From Planomicrobium sp. Y74 (GTDB taxonomy: Bacteria > Bacillota > Bacilli > Bacillales_A > Planococcaceae), in assembly GCF_003668635.1 (NCBI RefSeq), contig NZ_RCWH01000007.1:124001-188000 (forward strand): a stretch of DNA of 64,000 nucleotides, in the 5' to 3' direction. Positions 61,768-64,000 of the stretch are shown here, in pieces. Under the pieces are notes generated by a model, which made no database searches, had not been told where the DNA came from, and was given only the letters and a program-made list of their open reading frames with translations. The position numbers were made by a program, and so were the translations under genes. Every line of letters starts with the position of its first letter. Position 1 is the stretch's first letter.

Positions 61768-62369
61768 TTTTTTACATCCTCTTTAGTAGTGAAAACATTT
61801 TTCCTGAAAATTACAGTCTGTATAGTTTTTAAAATGATTTTTACATCGAACAAAATTGATACGTTACGTGAGTAAAATACATCGTTCTTTTTTCTTTCCG
61901 ACCAATCAATAGAATTCCTAAAATATGCTTGGTTATAACCTGTTACTCCTGGTAAAATCGAAAGTTTTTCTTTTTCTTCTTCTGTATATTGATTAATATG
62001 CTCAGGAAGGTCGGGTCTTGGACCAACTATACTCATACTCCCTAAAAAAACATTGATTATTTGTGGTAACTCATCAATACTTGTTTTCCTAAAAAAACTT
62101 CCTGATTTTAAGAGGCGTGAATCGTTTTCTGCACTAAATGTTGACCCATCTTCATTCCTTAGATCAGGAGCATTTACTGTCATAGTCCTAAATTTAAACA
62201 TTCGATAAGTGGCTCCGTTTTTACCTAACCGTTCGGCATTATAAAAAATAGGTCCCTTATCTTCCAACTTTATAATTATTCCTACACACAAAATTACTAA
62301 TAATAAAAGTGGCATGAAGATTAGAGAAATAAAAAAATCAGATATCCTTTTGATGTAATTTTTGTACAC
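61764..62369 (-). CDS. Initiating sugar-phosphate transferase (PglC-like)
   Basis: Places the first sugar phosphate of the capsule repeat on undecaprenyl phosphate. Seen: 201 residues; one hydrophobic hairpin (about 12-33); DKGPIFYNAERLGKNG, MFKFRTM, TSIDELPQIINVFLGSMSIVGPRP (split: DELPQ, SIVGPRP), LPGVTGYNQA. Short PglC form; substrate is likely the diacetamido sugar made by the neighbouring dehydratase, aminotransferase and acetyltransferase. Confidence 0.93.
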   Translation of the reverse strand: MYKNYIKRISDFFISLIFMPLLLLVILCVGIIIKLEDKGPIFYNAERLGKNGATYRMFKFRTMTVNAPDLRNEDGSTFSAENDSRLLKSGSFFRKTSIDELPQIINVFLGSMSIVGPRPDLPEHINQYTEEEKEKLSILPGVTGYNQAYFRNSIDWSERKKNDVFYSRNVSILFDVKIILKTIQTVIFRKNVFTTKEDVKK

Positions 62370-62395
62370 ATTACTTCATTCCATTCGCATAAAAT

Positions 62396-64000
62396 TTACT
62401 TTGCCATTGTTACTAATTCGGCAGAAACATTCTTCCTATTAGCCAACCCAATTAGCACTTCCTTAACTTCCTCATTACTCATCTCATGCAACTTCTCCAT
62501 CAACAACGTCAACTCAAGCTCCGCAGCCGGATTTGCCCTACCGACATAAATCTTCGGAAACACCATCTCGCTCTGTTTTTCGTCTTCATTCAAAAGCTCT
62601 TCAAATAGTTTTTCACCAGGACGAATCCCCGTCTCTTTAATCGGTATATCCAACTCTGTATATCCGGATAACCGAATTAAGTTGCGCGCAAGATCAACAA
62701 TCTTCACAGGTTCACCCATATCAAGCACGAAAACTTCTCCACCTTCTGCTAACGTACCTGCCTGAATTACGAGACGAGATGCTTCTGGAATTGTCATGAA
62801 ATAACGCGTCATCTTACTGTCTGTGATAGTAACCGGTCCGCCTGCTGCAATCTGTTTCTTGAAGAGCGGAATAACCGATCCTCTAGAACCAAGAACATTA
62901 CCAAACCTGACAGCCGCGAATTTTGTATCACTGCGCTTTGCCAAGTTTTGAACAATCATTTCTGCAAAACGCTTAGTAGCCCCCATAACGTTAGGTGGAT
63001 TTACGGCTTTGTCTGTTGATACCATCACGAAGCTTTTTACTTCGCTATGATTTGCTGCTTCAGCTACGTTCTTCGTACCAAAGATATTGTTCTTGACCGC
63101 TTCCATAGGGTTTCCTTCCATTAAAGGAACATGTTTATGTGCCGCTGCATGATAAACCACATCCGGTTTATACAGATTCATAATCGTAAAGATCCGGTCT
63201 CTGTCCTGAACATCCGCGATAATCGGAATAATCTCAGTGTCAGGTGTCAGGATCTTCCGCAACTCCATATCAATCAGGTATATCGAGTTTTCACCATGCC
63301 CAAGCAGAAGAAGTTTCTTTGGACCGAAACGCATGATCTGTCTGGAAATTTCCGATCCGATTGAACCGCCTGCCCCTGTTACGAGAATCGTTTTACCCGT
63401 CAACTGGTTTGCAATCTTATTCATATCGAGCTCCACTTCATCACGCCCGAGAAGATCTTCGATTTTCACATCGTGCATATCTGTTACAGACACTTTTCCG
63501 GTCATGATGTCTTCGATCATCGGAATCGTCTGTGTATGAATCCCTGTATCCACACAGCGTTTCATCAGTTCAGCGCTTTCCTGTCTGCTCATGGAAGGAA
63601 TCGCTACGATGATCCGTTCGATTTCATTGTCTTTAACAATCTCTCCGATTGAATCAGTTCCTGAGTTCGCTACGCGAATGCCATGAATTTCATACCCATG
63701 CTTTTTCACGTCATCATCCAGATATAAGACAGGTACCAGACCATTTTCTGGATTGGTCAAGAGTTGCCTTGCTACCATTTGTCCTGCTTGGCCTGCTCCG
63801 ATTATCATCGTCGGTTTCAGGTCTCCTGTTTTCACGCGGTACTTCGAATCCCTAAAAATACGCCAGGATAAACGCGATCCACCAATTAACAAGAGGTGCA
63901 ACATATACGTAATAGCCAATGCCCGGAAAAGAACATCACCGCTGTACAGGAACTGCACTACACCCACAGCAAGAATTGAAAAGCTGACCGCTTTAAAAAT
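62396..64000 (-). CDS. PglF/CapD-type membrane-bound UDP-GlcNAc 4,6-dehydratase (partial)
   Basis: The frame is open to the window edge, so the 5' end (start and first membrane helices) is missing. Seen: last one or two helices (FRALAITYMLHLLLIGGSRL), a CoA-binding-like nucleotide domain (MIIGAGQAGQMVARQLL), then the SDR dehydratase (ILVTGAGGSIGSEISRQIM; AAAHKHVPLMEGNP; STDKAVNPPNVMGATKRFAE; RFGNVLGSRGSVIPLFKKQI; RYFMTIPEASRLVIQAG). Base composition is less AT-rich than the genes that follow, so it may mark the conserved edge of the capsule locus. Makes the 4-keto-6-deoxy precursor for the aminotransferase. Confidence 0.93.
   Translation of the reverse strand: MFKAVSFSILAVGVVQFLYSGDVLFRALAITYMLHLLLIGGSRLSWRIFRDSKYRVKTGDLKPTMIIGAGQAGQMVARQLLTNPENGLVPVLYLDDDVKKHGYEIHGIRVANSGTDSIGEIVKDNEIERIIVAIPSMSRQESAELMKRCVDTGIHTQTIPMIEDIMTGKVSVTDMHDVKIEDLLGRDEVELDMNKIANQLTGKTILVTGAGGSIGSEISRQIMRFGPKKLLLLGHGENSIYLIDMELRKILTPDTEIIPIIADVQDRDRIFTIMNLYKPDVVYHAAAHKHVPLMEGNPMEAVKNNIFGTKNVAEAANHSEVKSFVMVSTDKAVNPPNVMGATKRFAEMIVQNLAKRSDTKFAAVRFGNVLGSRGSVIPLFKKQIAAGGPVTITDSKMTRYFMTIPEASRLVIQAGTLAEGGEVFVLDMGEPVKIVDLARNLIRLSGYTELDIPIKETGIRPGEKLFEELLNEDEKQSEMVFPKIYVGRANPAAELELTLLMEKLHEMSNEEVKEVLIGLANRKNVSAELVTMAK

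Overview
The window reads as the chromosome of a low-to-moderate-GC Gram-positive rod of the Bacillales, most like Planococcus and relatives. This is inferred from gene content: strong AGGAGG ribosome sites with frequent TTG/GTG starts, teichoic-acid genes (tagD, a TagB-type transferase), a DegU-like regulator, a ComK homologue, a class D sortase, an SLH-domain amidase, an OpuD-type BCCT carrier and a YrhK protein. No rRNA or tRNA gene was recognised.

Layout. 0-14 kb is cell-surface polymer and osmolyte biology: tagD and a TagB-like transferase, two GtrII-like membrane glucosyltransferases, a GtrB/GtrA-type pair, galU, a DegU-like regulator whose phosphorylatable Asp is Glu, a PgaC/PgaD pair for a poly-N-acetylglucosamine-type polymer, a betaine carrier and a sugar-phosphate transferase. 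A decayed copy of the pgaC promoter and 5' end lies 3.02 kb upstream of the real one. 14-18.6 kb is threonine biosynthesis: hom-thrC-thrB on the minus strand, divergent from an aspartate kinase. 18.6-33 kb holds housekeeping enzymes (AgcS symporter, gamma-glutamyltransferase, C45-family hydrolase, threonine aldolase), several very small genes, decayed genes (CAP domain, MMPL transporter), and long intergenic regions filled with dispersed repeats. The most striking repeat is an array of 20-bp units with a phase-locked period, seen at six places and linked to a conserved hairpin. A DsbA/FrnE-like gene at 30.8 kb has an in-frame TGA exactly where the first cysteine of its CPFC active site should be.

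32.4-44 kb carries a sortase-D/substrate pair, a VanY-type carboxypeptidase with Ig-like repeats, an OatA-like acyltransferase, an SLH amidase, ComK, and a compact hairpin pair at 41.3 kb that looks like a small-RNA gene. 44-46 kb is the best candidate for a new system: a helix-turn-helix/TPR regulator of RRNPP type followed 27 bp later by a secreted pro-peptide with six tandem copies of a 14-residue unit (core HPNPWS), most simply read as a peptide quorum-sensing pair.

43.9-49.4 kb is a mobile-DNA scrap yard: an IS200-like REP-associated transposase (RAYT) with REP-like hairpin elements around it, a truncated ComM whose Walker A motif is scrambled by a compensated double frameshift, and an IS3 remnant whose orfB ends at a REP element. 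From 49.6 kb to the end is a minus-strand, visibly AT-rich capsule cluster (CapD/PglF-like dehydratase, initiating sugar transferase, acetyltransferase, aminotransferase, glycosyltransferases, CapE-CapF-CapG for UDP-L-FucNAc, Wzy, Wzx, UDP-ManNAc dehydrogenase). The dehydratase at the right edge runs off the window.

All calls rest on reading the sequence and remembered family features. No database search or structure prediction was run.
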